In this document: in pieces, positions 11,282 through 21,773 of the stretch
How positions within the stretch are numbered: position 1 is the stretch's first letter
How the letters are laid out: every line of letters starts with the position of its first letter
NCBI GenBank assembly: GCA_001936135.1
Contig: CP012818.1
Coordinates: 186,001 to 250,000, forward strand
Length of the DNA stretch: 64,000 nucleotides
Direction: 5' to 3'
Source of the DNA: Saccharomycopsis fibuligera x Saccharomycopsis cf. fibuligera
Lineage: Eukaryota > Ascomycota > Saccharomycetes > Ascoideales > Saccharomycopsidaceae
Made by a program: the position numbers and the translations under genes
Notes under the pieces: generated by a model
Seen by the model: only the letters and a program-made list of their open reading frames with translations
What the model was told of the DNA's origin: nothing
Databases searched by the model: none

Positions 11282-12877
11282 ATGAGTGACTTACACAAAC
11301 TTTGCTGTTTTACAGAAAGACCAATCACCAAAGAGTCCTACTGGTTGCCTTTTGCCACTTTTCTCAAGCTTGGGATTCCTTCCACTTATACCGTTGAAGA
11401 TAGAATAATCTATGAGTTTGACAAAAACAACATCGAAAATGAAACTTCGGGCGCAGCTTCAAACAGACAACAGTTGCCAGTAGTTTCAGACGCTGTTCTT
11501 TCCAAGTTGCTCGGCGATTACGCTCAAGGCACAGCTGGATCTGATGGCCGAATTGTCAACATTGCTTCAAAGTTCACATTAAGTAAGAAACAGGCTGAAG
11601 CATTGGAATCTACAAACACCACTCCGTTGCATTTGATTGCCTACAATGTTCCTTCTTTTTCCGATCTTGATAGTAAAGAGGAAAAGCTCACTAGCGAGGA
11701 AATCCAGGTGGTTGAAGCAATGGTTGATGAGCTTTTTCTAAATGGAGCAGGATGGAATTTGACGGACTATAGGGACAAGACCCCTGGATGTGTGTTAATT
11801 GATCGCGGGTTGAAGAAAACACTGATTTACGATAAGATCCTTGATGCTGGGGTTAGGTCCGAAATGTTGTTTAGAAAGATCGAGGATAATGTGGAGTTTA
11901 TCGAGGAGAGGGAAGAGGAAGCTGAAGCCAATGCCGACGCCGATGATGCTGGTGGTGAGATTCCGCAGTTGCATGATGATGCTCAAGAAAAGCAAGAAGA
12001 AGAGCGAAAGGAAAAAGCAGAGCAGAAACAAGAAGGGGGAAAAGACGACCAGAGCCCGCTCGACCCAGCAAACGACCCAGCAAACGATCAGCAAACTTAC
12101 CTCAACACCAAACTAGAATACAGCGACCATGCCCTTATAACCGCCAACAACAAAGACGGAGTAATGATGAACTGGGAAACCAAGTTGATGAAGCTTGGCT
12201 GCGACACTCTTTTCGCGCAAGGCAACGTCACCCATGACACTTTGCTCCGCGCAGACCCATCCCATCCAGACCACGAACCAATCAACCTTCTCAACATTGG
12301 TTTCGGGATGGGCATAATCGACACTTTTATCCAAGAGAGAATCTCCGAAATTGTCAGCTCGTCGCCTAGCTACTCGAACGCCGTAATCAACCACTACATC
12401 TGCGAAGCGCACCCGGATGTCCTTGCCAAAATCAAGCAGGACAAATGGCAGGAATCGAAGAAGAATGTCCACATACTCCCGGGAAAGTGGCAAGACCAGC
12501 TATCGGAGCTCTTGGACAAAGGTGACGTGTTTTTCAACGGCGTGTACTACGACACTTTCAGCGAGCACTACTATCCCGACATGTTTCCAAACTTGCTAGA
12601 TTTGCTAATTGGGATGCTCAAGCCAGACGGCGTGATTTCTTTTTTCAACGGGTTAGGCGCAGATAGAGAGGTGGTGTATGACGTATACTGCAGGATTGTG
12701 CTGTTGGACTGGGCAGAGTACGGGTTGAGCGTAAAGTACAAAGCGGTGCAAGTCGACGCTAATCAGGAAAATAAGACGCTCAACGAGAGCAAGAAAGAGG
12801 TTTGGGAAGGGGTGAAGAGATCGTACTGGAACTGCCCAGTGTATTACCATCCGGAGATCAAGTTTGCTGATGATTGA
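11282..12877 (+). CDS. RMT2: Arginine N5-methyltransferase Rmt2
   Basis: 531 aa, ATG at 11282. Rmt2 methylates the internal (delta) nitrogen of arginine, with ribosomal protein Rpl12 as the known yeast substrate, using S-adenosylmethionine. The C-terminal half is a class I methyltransferase fold: motif I LLNIGFGMGIID at about residues 336-347, the acidic strand ending CEAHPDV (E375), and a later DVFFNGVYYDTFSEHY segment typical of the family. The N-terminal part (about 110-180) has the ankyrin-like PLHLIAYNVP...NGAGWNLTD pattern of Rmt2. Between them is an acidic, Lys/Glu/Asp-rich linker (about 205-275) that looks disordered and makes the protein longer than S. cerevisiae Rmt2. The only in-frame CTG I found is near codon 475, at an unconserved position. 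Confidence 0.93.
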   Translation: MSDLHKLCCFTERPITKESYWLPFATFLKLGIPSTYTVEDRIIYEFDKNNIENETSGAASNRQQLPVVSDAVLSKLLGDYAQGTAGSDGRIVNIASKFTLSKKQAEALESTNTTPLHLIAYNVPSFSDLDSKEEKLTSEEIQVVEAMVDELFLNGAGWNLTDYRDKTPGCVLIDRGLKKTLIYDKILDAGVRSEMLFRKIEDNVEFIEEREEEAEANADADDAGGEIPQLHDDAQEKQEEERKEKAEQKQEGGKDDQSPLDPANDPANDQQTYLNTKLEYSDHALITANNKDGVMMNWETKLMKLGCDTLFAQGNVTHDTLLRADPSHPDHEPINLLNIGFGMGIIDTFIQERISEIVSSSPSYSNAVINHYICEAHPDVLAKIKQDKWQESKKNVHILPGKWQDQLSELLDKGDVFFNGVYYDTFSEHYYPDMFPNLLDLLIGMLKPDGVISFFNGLGADREVVYDVYCRIVLLDWAEYGLSVKYKAVQVDANQENKTLNESKKEVWEGVKRSYWNCPVYYHPEIKFADD

Positions 12878-13201
12878 TGTGCATTGCTGGCTGTTCGCTT
12901 TCACTCCGTACTTGTTGTCTTTGACTTGTTATATCTGTGTATTTATAGACGTTTATTTTGTAAATGTGCATGGCTTTTTGTGCTCGTCCTCAGGACCATC
13001 TTCAACGACGCCTTTTTCCGCGGCATGTTCTGATATCCCAGGCTGAACCGTCCGCACAACGTTGTTGCGCATGTTGGAGTGCGCGGTGCCGCGATGCTAT
13101 TGTCATCGTTATTGCCTGCTATACGCCAATTGTTCAAAGTGGGCAAGCGGGTAAGCGGGCGAGTGTGCAAGTGGGCAAGATCCAGCAGCGCAGGTTCAGG
13201 T

Positions 13202-13564
13202 TCAAGGAAAGAGCAGACGCTGACAGCACAGAATAAACGAGTACCGTTTTGGTAGCGTCATATCGGTTGTGCTACCGTAAGTGTTTGTGTGCTCCACGAG
13301 TCTGATGATCCTTGTCGAGACATGTTTCCCATCCAGGCCAAGGTAAAGGTAAATTTTTCCGCTTTTCTGTTTTTCCAAACGTCTGTCCATCTTTGCAATG
13401 TCTGTCCATCTTTGCATTTCTTTTTCAGCCAACTCATCGATGAATGAGGTGTGTACTACCCTGGTTCCAGACACAAACAAGGGCTGGAGCAATGCAAACT
13501 TCTGTTTCAAGTCCTCGCGCAAACGCGTTGCATACAATGCGAGCAGCCCGACACCCTCCATCAT
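13202..13564 (-). CDS. Possible small membrane protein, unrecognised
   Basis: 120 aa from the first of two tandem ATGs (13564, 13561). Of the ORFs in this desert it looks most like a protein: a hydrophobic start (MMEGVGLLALYATRLRED) followed by a charged, Glu/Lys/Arg-rich helix-like stretch and GKIYLYLGLDGKHVSTRI. This is the general form of a small single-span mitochondrial inner-membrane protein, but I recognise no family. The last 20-25 residues look non-coding in composition, so the gene could be spliced, truncated or decayed. A stop lies just upstream of the ATGs. It converges with RMT2. Confidence 0.3.
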   Translation of the reverse strand: MMEGVGLLALYATRLREDLKQKFALLQPLFVSGTRVVHTSFIDELAEKEMQRWTDIAKMDRRLEKQKSGKIYLYLGLDGKHVSTRIIRLVEHTNTYGSTTDMTLPKRYSFILCCQRLLFP

Positions 13565-14703
13565 ATAAAACAAAAGGATCTTCGTTCTCCTTTCGTTTTT
13601 CTAAACAGCAACTAATCCGCCCGCGTTTTGCAAAGGGCGCACAACGCTACTCGGCCTGGATCGGTAGATACATCAAACCGGAGAAGCAAAATTTCCGTGC
13701 TTTGGCGCCTCTGGAATGAGAACATGTAAAGGAATCGTTGGTTATGCACCATGAGCGGTGGTTGCTATTGTTGCTATTGTTGCTGTTGTTGTTGTTGCTG
13801 CTGTTGTTGCCGTTGGCAATGTCCGCCCGCTTCATGATGTGTTTGCAAAGAACAAGCCGGCGGCGTCCTCGTGAGCCGGCTGCCAACTCCAATCCGTGCT
13901 GCAGCGGATGGCCGATTGGGCGAAAACCGAACCGCAAGCGGCAATCCAGTTGCCTTTTTCGGTCGCGGTTTTTTTTTCTTTTATTTTTTTACTTTTTTTT
14001 GGATTTCGCATCTGCCGCAGCTGGACCAAGAATTTCCCTATGGAACTTTTGGCTCGTCGTTCATGTCCGTTGCGTCTTTAGTGGCACATCTGCAAAGCAG
14101 CAGTAGCTGCAAAAATACCAAATACTGGCAGATGAGATCGAGCACACGGTAGCCGCGGACTCTCGCGGCAGTCACTGACGGTGTCGCAGACGGCACGGAC
14201 AACCGCACAGGACGGAACGCAGCCGGCACGGTACAGCTCTGGACCGCTAGTCCCCATTGCTGTTTTCGCTAACGTCTTGGGAACACGCTAAAAAAAAGGC
14301 GCACATTGATGGCCTGACACAGCTGCAAAAAGGTCGAGCTGAGAGACAGCAAGCGCGGACGAAGAAGGAACTTCTGCTTCCTGCCGCCGAGCCAAACTAG
14401 GAAAGCGGCAAGAGCAACATGTCGCTTGCCGTCGATACTCCCAGTGGAGCACCCCACCCCCGGTTTCAAACAGTCAGCCGTGAGCTGCAGTCAGCTGGCC
14501 GGACGGTTTTACCTGCTCGCCTCAGGCGGTACCGCGGCAGCGACTGTCTTGTCCCATAGAGTGGGAACGAAGCGTCGAGGCGCGCTGTAGTGCAAGTAAG
14601 CAAGCAGCAAGCAGCAAGCACCCTGTTGCAACTGTAACTGAGACTTTGGCGTTTTGGCATTTTTTCCCCAGCTGCAATGTCAAGCGCATTATTCTATTTT
14701 TGC

Positions 14704-14757
14704 GATTTCGATTTCGATTTCGATTTCGATTTCGATTTCGACTTCGACTTCGATTTC
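14704..14757. repeat. (GATTTC)9 hexamer array
   Basis: Nine hexamer units, the later ones changed to GACTTC. It continues in a degenerate form (GGTTTC, GGTTCT) to about 14790. Confidence 0.8.
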
Positions 14758-15880
14758 AGTTCCAGCTTCGGTTCTGGTTTCGGTTTCGACCTCTTTTTTT
14801 TTCGGCTGCTGTCGTAATACACGCATGCGGCTCAACAGACACCTGCTGGAATCGCAATGGTCCTCGAACGCGAGCGAGGCCTTGAGAACGCCCGGACGGT
14901 CCCGGCCTTCGCGAGGCTGATTCAGGGTTTACGAAGGTCAATGGCCGGCTGCTTGCCTGGCTGGCGACGCGTGCGGGTAGCAGTAGCGCGTGTCGTTTCC
15001 GGGGAACGCCAGAGATGATGACACAAGCGCGCCACGATGAGAGACGCAGCTGTGTCGCTAGCGCTATCGGCCAGACGCTGTCACGGGCACTGCCAATGGC
15101 CCACAGATGTAAGTTGCAAGAGATCTCGGGAGATGTGACAGGTGCAGCCCTGTCAACAGAAAGGAAAAGAAGAAGAAGAAGGGCGCGGGTGCGTAGACAG
15201 CGAGTAGACAGCGCTAGCACGTCCCCCCGCGAGGGACTAGGTGTCTCGCCTGGCGTGGATCCAGAGCTGAAACCCAATTTGGCCGGGGCTGCAGCAAAGA
15301 TACTCCGAAAGGCTCGAGCCTTGTTTTCTCTCTTGTTCAGGTTTTGGGTTTTGGGCAAGCCAGCGGAATAGAGTTAGGTTAGCGGTCGTGCTTTGCTGCC
15401 AGACGCTTTTTGTTTTGTCTTGTCTTGTCCTGTTTTGTTTTGTTTGTGCTCTTTTTTTTTTTTTTTTTTTTTTTTTTGTTGTTGTTGTTTTTTGTTTTTT
15501 TTCGTTCACTTGCTAGTTTTTTGAGCACCACCAGAATCACTGCGTGGGAGTTGGCTGTTGGCGTTGCTGCGCTCACTTGATTCCGCCCCATGCGCACTAA
15601 GGACGGGCCAAGCAGGTGGCCAGAGAAACGAAAAGGCCGCCGCGACGGCGGTCATCGTCCGCGCAGTCGATGGACTACTATCCAGAACGAACGCCTCCAA
15701 TCTGCCATGATCATCATGAACGGGCATACGCCCCAGAGTCTCAGTGCGAGAATTTCCAGCGGCCAGCGCAATTTGCTGGGACCCGCGGCGACGAGCGCAA
15801 CGGCAACTCCCAGAGAACTTTCCAGAGGGCCCGTGGGCCTGGAGCAACGAGGAGCAGGCCGGCTGCAGCAGAAAGAGAAC

Positions 15881-15932
15881 GAAAAATCGAAAATCGAAAA
15901 TCGAAAAATCGAAAAATCGAAAAATCGAAAAA
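15881..15932. repeat. ATCGAAAA-type minisatellite
   Basis: About six units of ATCGAAA or ATCGAAAA in tandem; unit length alternates between 7 and 8 nt. Confidence 0.75.
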
Positions 15933-17640
15933 CACCGCAAGTAAACGCCGCACCGTCTCGACAATGTCGACGCCACTATTGTACCGTGCGCACGGTGCGT
16001 ACCGCTGGAAAAGGGGATAACCGTCTTGTAGTCAGCAAAAAGCAATACTGGCCCTTGGCTGATCTGCTAATTGGCAGCCCGGATGGTAGGCCAATTGGAT
16101 GTCCGTGTCGGGCTCTAGGCAGCGCACGCAGAAAATGGACAAGCACAGCACAGCACAGCACAGCAAAGAGAGCCGCAACGGAGGCACAATGCAATCGTCC
16201 CGAGCTGCTACGAGATATGATGTATTGAGGATCTCCGTTACGTGCGCATGTGCGCCGCCGCCATGTCATAGCGCTTGGAACTATGGCCGTGTGCGCCATC
16301 TGAAGGCATCCCCAGGATAGCAATTGCTAGCCTGTCGAGTCGCAATCCTCCTCCCAGCGCTGGAGCCGCCGCTGTGAAGAGGCTGGCGCGCTGTACGTTC
16401 TGTGCCATGATGATACATGGCGGCAGCAACTCATGGCCAGCGGCACGGTGGGTTACTCACTCTCACTACCTACCACATGCCTGTTTCGTTTCACCTTTGG
16501 AAGGGCTTGGCCGTCACCGCCTTCTTTCAATTGGCAAATTGGCAAACTTGCAAAAACAGTGGTGCCTACAGCTGCGTCCAAAGTGCATCATTTCAAGGAG
16601 TTTTCCACAGAAACCTGGCGGTATCGAGAGCCATGCCAGCCTAGCAGTACTGCCCCATATATGTATGACCAAAAGCTCGTCGTCGCATCATCGTTCGATG
16701 GAAAGCTCTGGAAAACCCGCCCGCAACAATTGCGTCATCTGCAGCCCGGTGCATCATCTGCTGCGCTGCATGCAGCCAAACAAAACTAGACCGTCAAAAC
16801 CAACGCCCCCTCCAGCTGATAGAACAGTGCCAGACGTCCTCCTGCATAATGTTTTTCCTGGCGCTCAATCTACGAGCTTTCCCTACCGGATCCCATTTCT
16901 GATAGTCAGCGGCTCAGCAGCGCGCCAGCGGCTCAGCCGCGCTCCCAGTGCCCCAGTTGGCACTCCCGTCGCACCGGCCCCACCTTCAGATAGAAAGCGC
17001 TGGAGGGAAAAAGCTCTTGCTAGCTACGACACGTTGTTTGCCCTCGCTAACTTCTGCTGGACAGCGACCGCTGCGATTCGCTGGTCCAGTTGCTACTCGC
17101 CGCAGTAGCGCGCATGTCACTGCGTGGAACTGCTCGCGCATGCGCGGGACTGCTGCCAAAATAAAATTCGAGCTGCGCTTTGTTAACAATTTTGTGTTTA
17201 CTGCGATGAGGGCAGTTGCTTCTTTCTCTGGAAGTGCTCTGCTCTGCTCTGCTCTGCCCTGCCGAGCATCCTCAGCGCTTAACAGTCAGGCACATGGGGC
17301 ATGCCCAGAAATAAAAAATATTGATATAAGTATACGCTGTGGTCCTCTACTTTTTTCTTTTCTTCTTTGCTACTTGTCGATTTCCTTTTTCCTCTTCTTT
17401 CTGCTTCCCCTTTGAAAATTTCCTCATCTCTAAAATAGACTTTTTTCTCTTATCTCCTTTCTACTCCTTTTTTTTGTTTTATTCATTTTACCCCCTTTTT
17501 TTTTTCAGCTTCTTGTCAATTTCTCAATCCATTTTTCATAATCACCATTGCTTCATCTGCATTTGCATTATTCACAACCTGCAACCAACTGACGAACGAC
17601 CTAATAGCATACCACAACCCACAACATACCACATATTGCC

Positions 17641-19599
17641 ATGCCCGCCTCGGTTGCTTCCAACCATTCTAACGAAGACACAACAAACAACTCTGCTGCC
17701 AACTCGCCGCAAATCAGATCAGTGCCATCCTTCTTGAACAACGATGGGATCGATGAGCTAACCCCGTTGCAAAGAAGAGACCGTCCATCCAACTTGTCCC
17801 TTTCGGACCAGTGGGTGGGTCTCAACAGTGCCAAAAACTCGTTTGCCAATTTAAGCGCTGCTGCTGCCGCCGGAGGCGCATCTTCGTCCAACATTGCTGG
17901 CAAGAACAAGTCTAGATCTTCGTCTTTTTCTCTTTCTAGAAACCCGTCGTTGATTTTGAAGAGACAGCAAAAGGTGACCAAGATTGACCATCCAAGAATT
18001 GCCAACTATGCGTTTGCCTTCGATATTGACGGGGTCATTGTGCGTGGGCCGGAAACCATTCCTGAGGCCCGTGAAGCTTTGAAAATGTTGAACGGTGCTA
18101 ACCCATATCACATCAAGGTGCCATATATCTTTGTCACTAACGGTGGCGGTAGAAGCGAAAAGGCTAGATGCGATGAGTTGTCCAAGAGATTGGGCATCAA
18201 GATCGAAGAAAACCAGGTGATTCAGGGTCACACGCCAATGAAAGATTTGGTTTCCAAGTTCAAAACCGTTCTTGTGGTTGGCGGGGTTGGCGACGCCTGC
18301 CGTAAAGTTGCCGAAGGCTACGGGTTCAAAGACGTTGTGACTCCGTTGGATATCATGAAGTGGAGACCAAGTGTTACCCCGTACCATACGCTAACCGAAG
18401 ACGAATTGAAGGTTGCCAGAGACCGTGATTTCAGCAAGATAAAGATTGACGGTATTTGCGTGTTTGCCGACTCCAGAAACTGGGCCGCTGATCAGCAAAT
18501 CATTTTGGAGTTGTTATTGTCCAAAGGCGGCGTAATGGGAACAGTCAGCAAAACTTTTGATGAAGGACCACCAATTTACTTTGCCCATTCTGACTTTTTG
18601 TGGTCCACCAATTACGGATTATCGAGATACGGTATGGGAGCTTTGCAGGTTTCCATTGCCGCCATTTATGGTGAACATACTGGTAAAGAGTTGACGGTCA
18701 ACCGATTTGGTAAGCCGCAGCGCGGTACGTTTAGATTTGCCGACAAGGTGTTGAATTTGTGGAGAAAAAACAAGTTGCAGGAACACGTTACTCAAGAGTT
18801 GGCAGAATTGAATATCAACGAGGAGGACGAAGCAGAAGCAAGGGCTGAACACAAGACTGCTGAAGAAGCTGAGGAAGCTCAAGATAAATTCCCATCCGAC
18901 TCTGATAACAAAACTAGCACTCCGGCTGCAAACAGCGGCAGACCGTCCATCAGATCTCGTTTGAGCACTTCCAAGTTCCAGGTCAATGTTGACGATAGCG
19001 ACTCCGAAGAAGAAGACGACTCTGAGGACGAAGAGGATAACTCTCAATTGGCCAAGAACGCTGCTGGTCAAACACCGGCGGAAACCGGCGACTTGATTTT
19101 GGAATTGCCACCATCCAGTACCGTGTATTTTGTTGGCGACACTCCAGAGTCCGACATCAGATTTGCCAATTCCCATGATGCTACATGGCACTCAATCTTG
19201 GTGAAGACCGGGGTTTACCAGGAGGGCACGGTGCCTAAATACAAGCCAAAACACATTTGTGAGAACGTTCTTGAAGCAGTTAAGTATGCTATCGAAAGAG
19301 AACATAAGCTCGAAGTGGAGGAGTGGAACAAGAACGCTGACGAGCTAGCTAAGTTGAAAGATGTGGGAGGCCTAGCCAGTTCCAACAACCACGGCAGTGG
19401 CTTGTTCAACGTTGGGGCCAGCCACGGAAACTTGAACAGTTTGGCTAGCACCAGCAGAAGACCAAGCAATGTTGGAGCAGGGCCAACTTCTGGAGTCAGC
19501 GTGACCAAGCAGAACGGCGGACCTGCTACCCAAGTGCACCTTAACGAAAAGGTCAACAACGTCAGCAATGAAAAGACCGGCGAGGCCATTTACTTTTAA
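17641..19599 (+). CDS. HAD-IIA hydrolase, YKR070W/CECR5-like
   Basis: 652 aa, ATG at 17641. It belongs to the class IIA haloacid-dehalogenase phosphatases of the CECR5 (human HDHD5)/YKR070W group, a mitochondrial family with no settled substrate. Motif I is FDIDGV with catalytic D128 and D130, motif II is FVTNGGG (T166, N167), and the late metal motif is VGDTPESDI (G499-D500, D505). The N-terminal 110 residues are Ser/Ala-rich and could contain a targeting sequence, although no clear presequence is visible. An acidic, Ser/Glu-rich insertion at about 385-480 separates the cap from the last motif and, with a Gly/Ser/Asn tail, explains why it is much longer than the 352-aa yeast protein. No in-frame CTG codon was found. 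Its promoter is C/T-rich. Confidence 0.85.
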   Translation: MPASVASNHSNEDTTNNSAANSPQIRSVPSFLNNDGIDELTPLQRRDRPSNLSLSDQWVGLNSAKNSFANLSAAAAAGGASSSNIAGKNKSRSSSFSLSRNPSLILKRQQKVTKIDHPRIANYAFAFDIDGVIVRGPETIPEAREALKMLNGANPYHIKVPYIFVTNGGGRSEKARCDELSKRLGIKIEENQVIQGHTPMKDLVSKFKTVLVVGGVGDACRKVAEGYGFKDVVTPLDIMKWRPSVTPYHTLTEDELKVARDRDFSKIKIDGICVFADSRNWAADQQIILELLLSKGGVMGTVSKTFDEGPPIYFAHSDFLWSTNYGLSRYGMGALQVSIAAIYGEHTGKELTVNRFGKPQRGTFRFADKVLNLWRKNKLQEHVTQELAELNINEEDEAEARAEHKTAEEAEEAQDKFPSDSDNKTSTPAANSGRPSIRSRLSTSKFQVNVDDSDSEEEDDSEDEEDNSQLAKNAAGQTPAETGDLILELPPSSTVYFVGDTPESDIRFANSHDATWHSILVKTGVYQEGTVPKYKPKHICENVLEAVKYAIEREHKLEVEEWNKNADELAKLKDVGGLASSNNHGSGLFNVGASHGNLNSLASTSRRPSNVGAGPTSGVSVTKQNGGPATQVHLNEKVNNVSNEKTGEAIYF

Positions 19600-20257
19600 G
19601 ATGTTGTGCTTGACAGGACAGCAGCATGCACGCATGCCAAACACCGTCTAGTAATGATGTCAGTTTACGATGATATATAAACAGAAGTTTGAACTATATA
19701 TAAATAGAACAAATAAAGCAAGAAGAAAAAAAAATTGTAAAAACTTGGAAAAGGGTTGTAGAAGAAAGTGCTGTTCCTTTTGCATGTTTTTCTCTCGAGC
19801 CTCCAGGCAAAGAATATGAACTTTTATCACCGCTGTAGCTGCCCTGCGGCTCACGGCGCGTATCATATCATGCATGATACTGTCAGCAAGGATCACATAA
19901 CCTTGCGGCGTTGTCGTTTCGGTTATGTGCCCTGTGGCACGAGGCCTGAACAAATTAGAAAAACAAAACAAAAAAAAAAAAAAAACCGCAGCGACAGCGG
20001 CTGGAGACTTTGCTTGCTTGCGGCACAGTGCACGTATATTGAAGCTGTTGGTACAACGGACGACTGCGGCGGCGCGTACAGTGTTGTCGGTTTTGTCTGG
20101 CGTCGGTACAACAGCAGACATAGATAGGGCTTACCGTTTGAAACCAAGAAGCAGGCGAGAGGCAAGGTCAGAAGAGAAGGTTTGAGCACTCGGAAAAGAA
20201 GAACACCGCGCTCGCAAATAGTCAGCGCTCCAGGACAGCATCCACATCCACATCAAC
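19600..20257. other. Intergenic, no gene seen
   Basis: 3' region of the HAD gene (AATAAA-like signals near 19710-19720) followed by mixed sequence. It contains an inverted ATCATGCATGAT near 19867. No RNA gene was recognised. Confidence 0.5.
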
Positions 20258-20752
20258 ATGAGCACCGACGTGCAGCCCCAATCGCCAGGACCACAAGACA
20301 CCAACACGAACACCAGCACCAGCGCCAGCACCGAACAAAGCCTAAACGCTGACCCGGAGGGAGCCAAAATCATCCAGTTTCGTAACGGCATCCTCCAAGC
20401 CATCGGCAGAACCCAGGATGCCACCCTCCGCCGACGCTTGGAGAGACTACGCGCCAACAAGCAAATCGTCGCGGCGCAAAGATACAACGAAGACCCAAGG
20501 CCGCTGGAGATTCCGGTGCGGAACCCGTATGCGAACATCACCGACAGGCGGATATTGGTCCCAGCGAGCGTGGCTAGACGGCGCTTGGATCTTGCCGCGG
20601 ACGACGCCGCCTATCAGCGGTATCGCGGGGCGGCAGCCGCGGCCGCGGCCGCGGCTGGCGCAGACACCGCGGCCAGAGCGGCAGCAGCCTACGGCATGGA
20701 TCAGGGCGCCCGCCAGACAGGAGCAGGAAGCGAGCATATGCTAGAGTACTAG
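20258..20752 (+). CDS. Hypothetical protein, Arg/Ala-rich
   Basis: 164 aa, ATG at 20258. No family recognised. The N-terminal 35 residues are Thr/Ser/Asn-rich and look disordered. A basic, probably helical middle (about 40-85) reads IQFRNGILQAIGR..LRRRLERLRANKQIVAAQRYN, then PVRNPYANITDRRILVPASVARRRLD, then a poly-Ala stretch (about 127-146). The ordered middle with regular Leu/Arg spacing favours a real protein, but GC-rich codons and poly-Ala also occur in chance ORFs here. It has one in-frame CTG. It lies between the HAD gene and STE12 on the same strand. Confidence 0.5.
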   Translation: MSTDVQPQSPGPQDTNTNTSTSASTEQSLNADPEGAKIIQFRNGILQAIGRTQDATLRRRLERLRANKQIVAAQRYNEDPRPLEIPVRNPYANITDRRILVPASVARRRLDLAADDAAYQRYRGAAAAAAAAAGADTAARAAAAYGMDQGARQTGAGSEHMLEY

Positions 20753-21773
20753 GCGGCGATGGATATACGATAAGACGTATTATTTGGCGTTGGCGGCGAC
20801 CAAGTCGCGATATTATGTAATCAATTAGTAACGCTGTCACCGGCGGAACGCTGCCCTGCTGCCCCGCGCGGTTACCCTGCTCAAGGGCGGCGGTCCCGTG
20901 ATGTGTTGCGAGCCCTGCGTGCGGCTAAATCGAGCGAACAACAAACTAGACGCCCGGCGGCCATGGACACTGGACAGTAGTAGCAGTAAGCTGTAGCAGA
21001 CCGCAGAGCATAGCGGCGCCAGCGCTAGCGCCAGCGGCCAAACATAGCCGCCAGCCACGTCGGAACGTTTGCACCTCGTTTTCGACTCCCACGACGGACC
21101 AACTATCACTTGTCAGTGTGCCACTCTGTTCTGCTCTGCTCTGCTCTGCTCGCTCGCTCGCCCGCCCGCTCAATAATCTCTCTCCTTCGTGATTTGTTTG
21201 TGCTCTGTTTCTCCAACTCTACTTCACTTTCCAGTGGCACTGCACACCACGGGCTTACACGTTACAGTTACAGGTACAGGTACAGTTACAATTACAGTTA
21301 CAATTACAGTTACAGTTACAGTTACACGTTACACGTTACAGTTACACATTACACGTTACACGTTACCTGTCCACACAGACTTGGTCCCCGAACTTAATTC
21401 GCCGCAGTTTCCTCCTCTGTACAGACAACTGCCACTCGAAACATACGCACCGCGATCCAGCCCAGCCCTGGACCCGTATCATATATCGCCAAAGCCGCGT
21501 CGCAGCACCCTCCGCCAAAAGACACACTTCTCATCGGCCTGTATCATATCGCGCTGTCCAACAGTACCGCAACGCCGCCTTTGCTCGCTCGCTCGCTCGC
21601 ACGCTCGCGCCCAGGTCTTTTCTTTTGCTGCCGCGGATCTCCACCGTTTCGGCATCCAAAACCCTTAATCTATTCAGGACGCCTCGCAGATTGCCGGAGC
21701 ACGTCCAGAGGAGGCCTTCTCTCAAAGGAAACCGTCCTAGATACGCCCGCGGCGCTCGCAAACAAAGCACAGA
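20753..21773. promoter_or_regulatory. STE12 upstream region
   Basis: About 1 kb upstream of STE12, GC-rich and repeat-rich: CTGCT and CTCG runs (21125-21170, 21585-21605) and the long GTTACA array. No gene is supported. No clear cluster of TGAAACA pheromone-response elements was seen. Confidence 0.45.
21261..21366. repeat. Degenerate (GTTACA)n hexamer array
   Basis: About 17 hexamer units over 106 bp, mainly GTTACA with ATTACA, GGTACA and GTTACAC variants, about 410 bp upstream of the STE12 ATG. The variation between units shows an older array or one made of related binding sites. Confidence 0.8.

Larger units (their letters stand above)
12878..17640. other. Second GC-rich gene desert
   Basis: A 4.8 kb region with no convincing gene except a doubtful small ORF at 13202-13564. 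From about 13.6 to 17.3 kb it is GC-rich with many overlapping chance ORFs on both strands. It holds a (GATTTC)n hexamer array, an ATCGAAAA minisatellite, an AGCAC repeat (about 16143-16165) and T-rich tracts. At about 17.3 kb composition changes abruptly to AT-rich and pyrimidine-rich, giving a C/T-rich promoter-like stretch up to the ATG at 17641. Confidence 0.65.

Noticed and set aside
14756-17108. ORFs of 200-277 codons on both strands (14756-15358, 15590-16228, 16275-17108)
   Set aside because: Arbitrary composition (Arg/Ser/Pro/Cys-rich), overlapping in several frames, no recognisable domain and no consistent codon usage.
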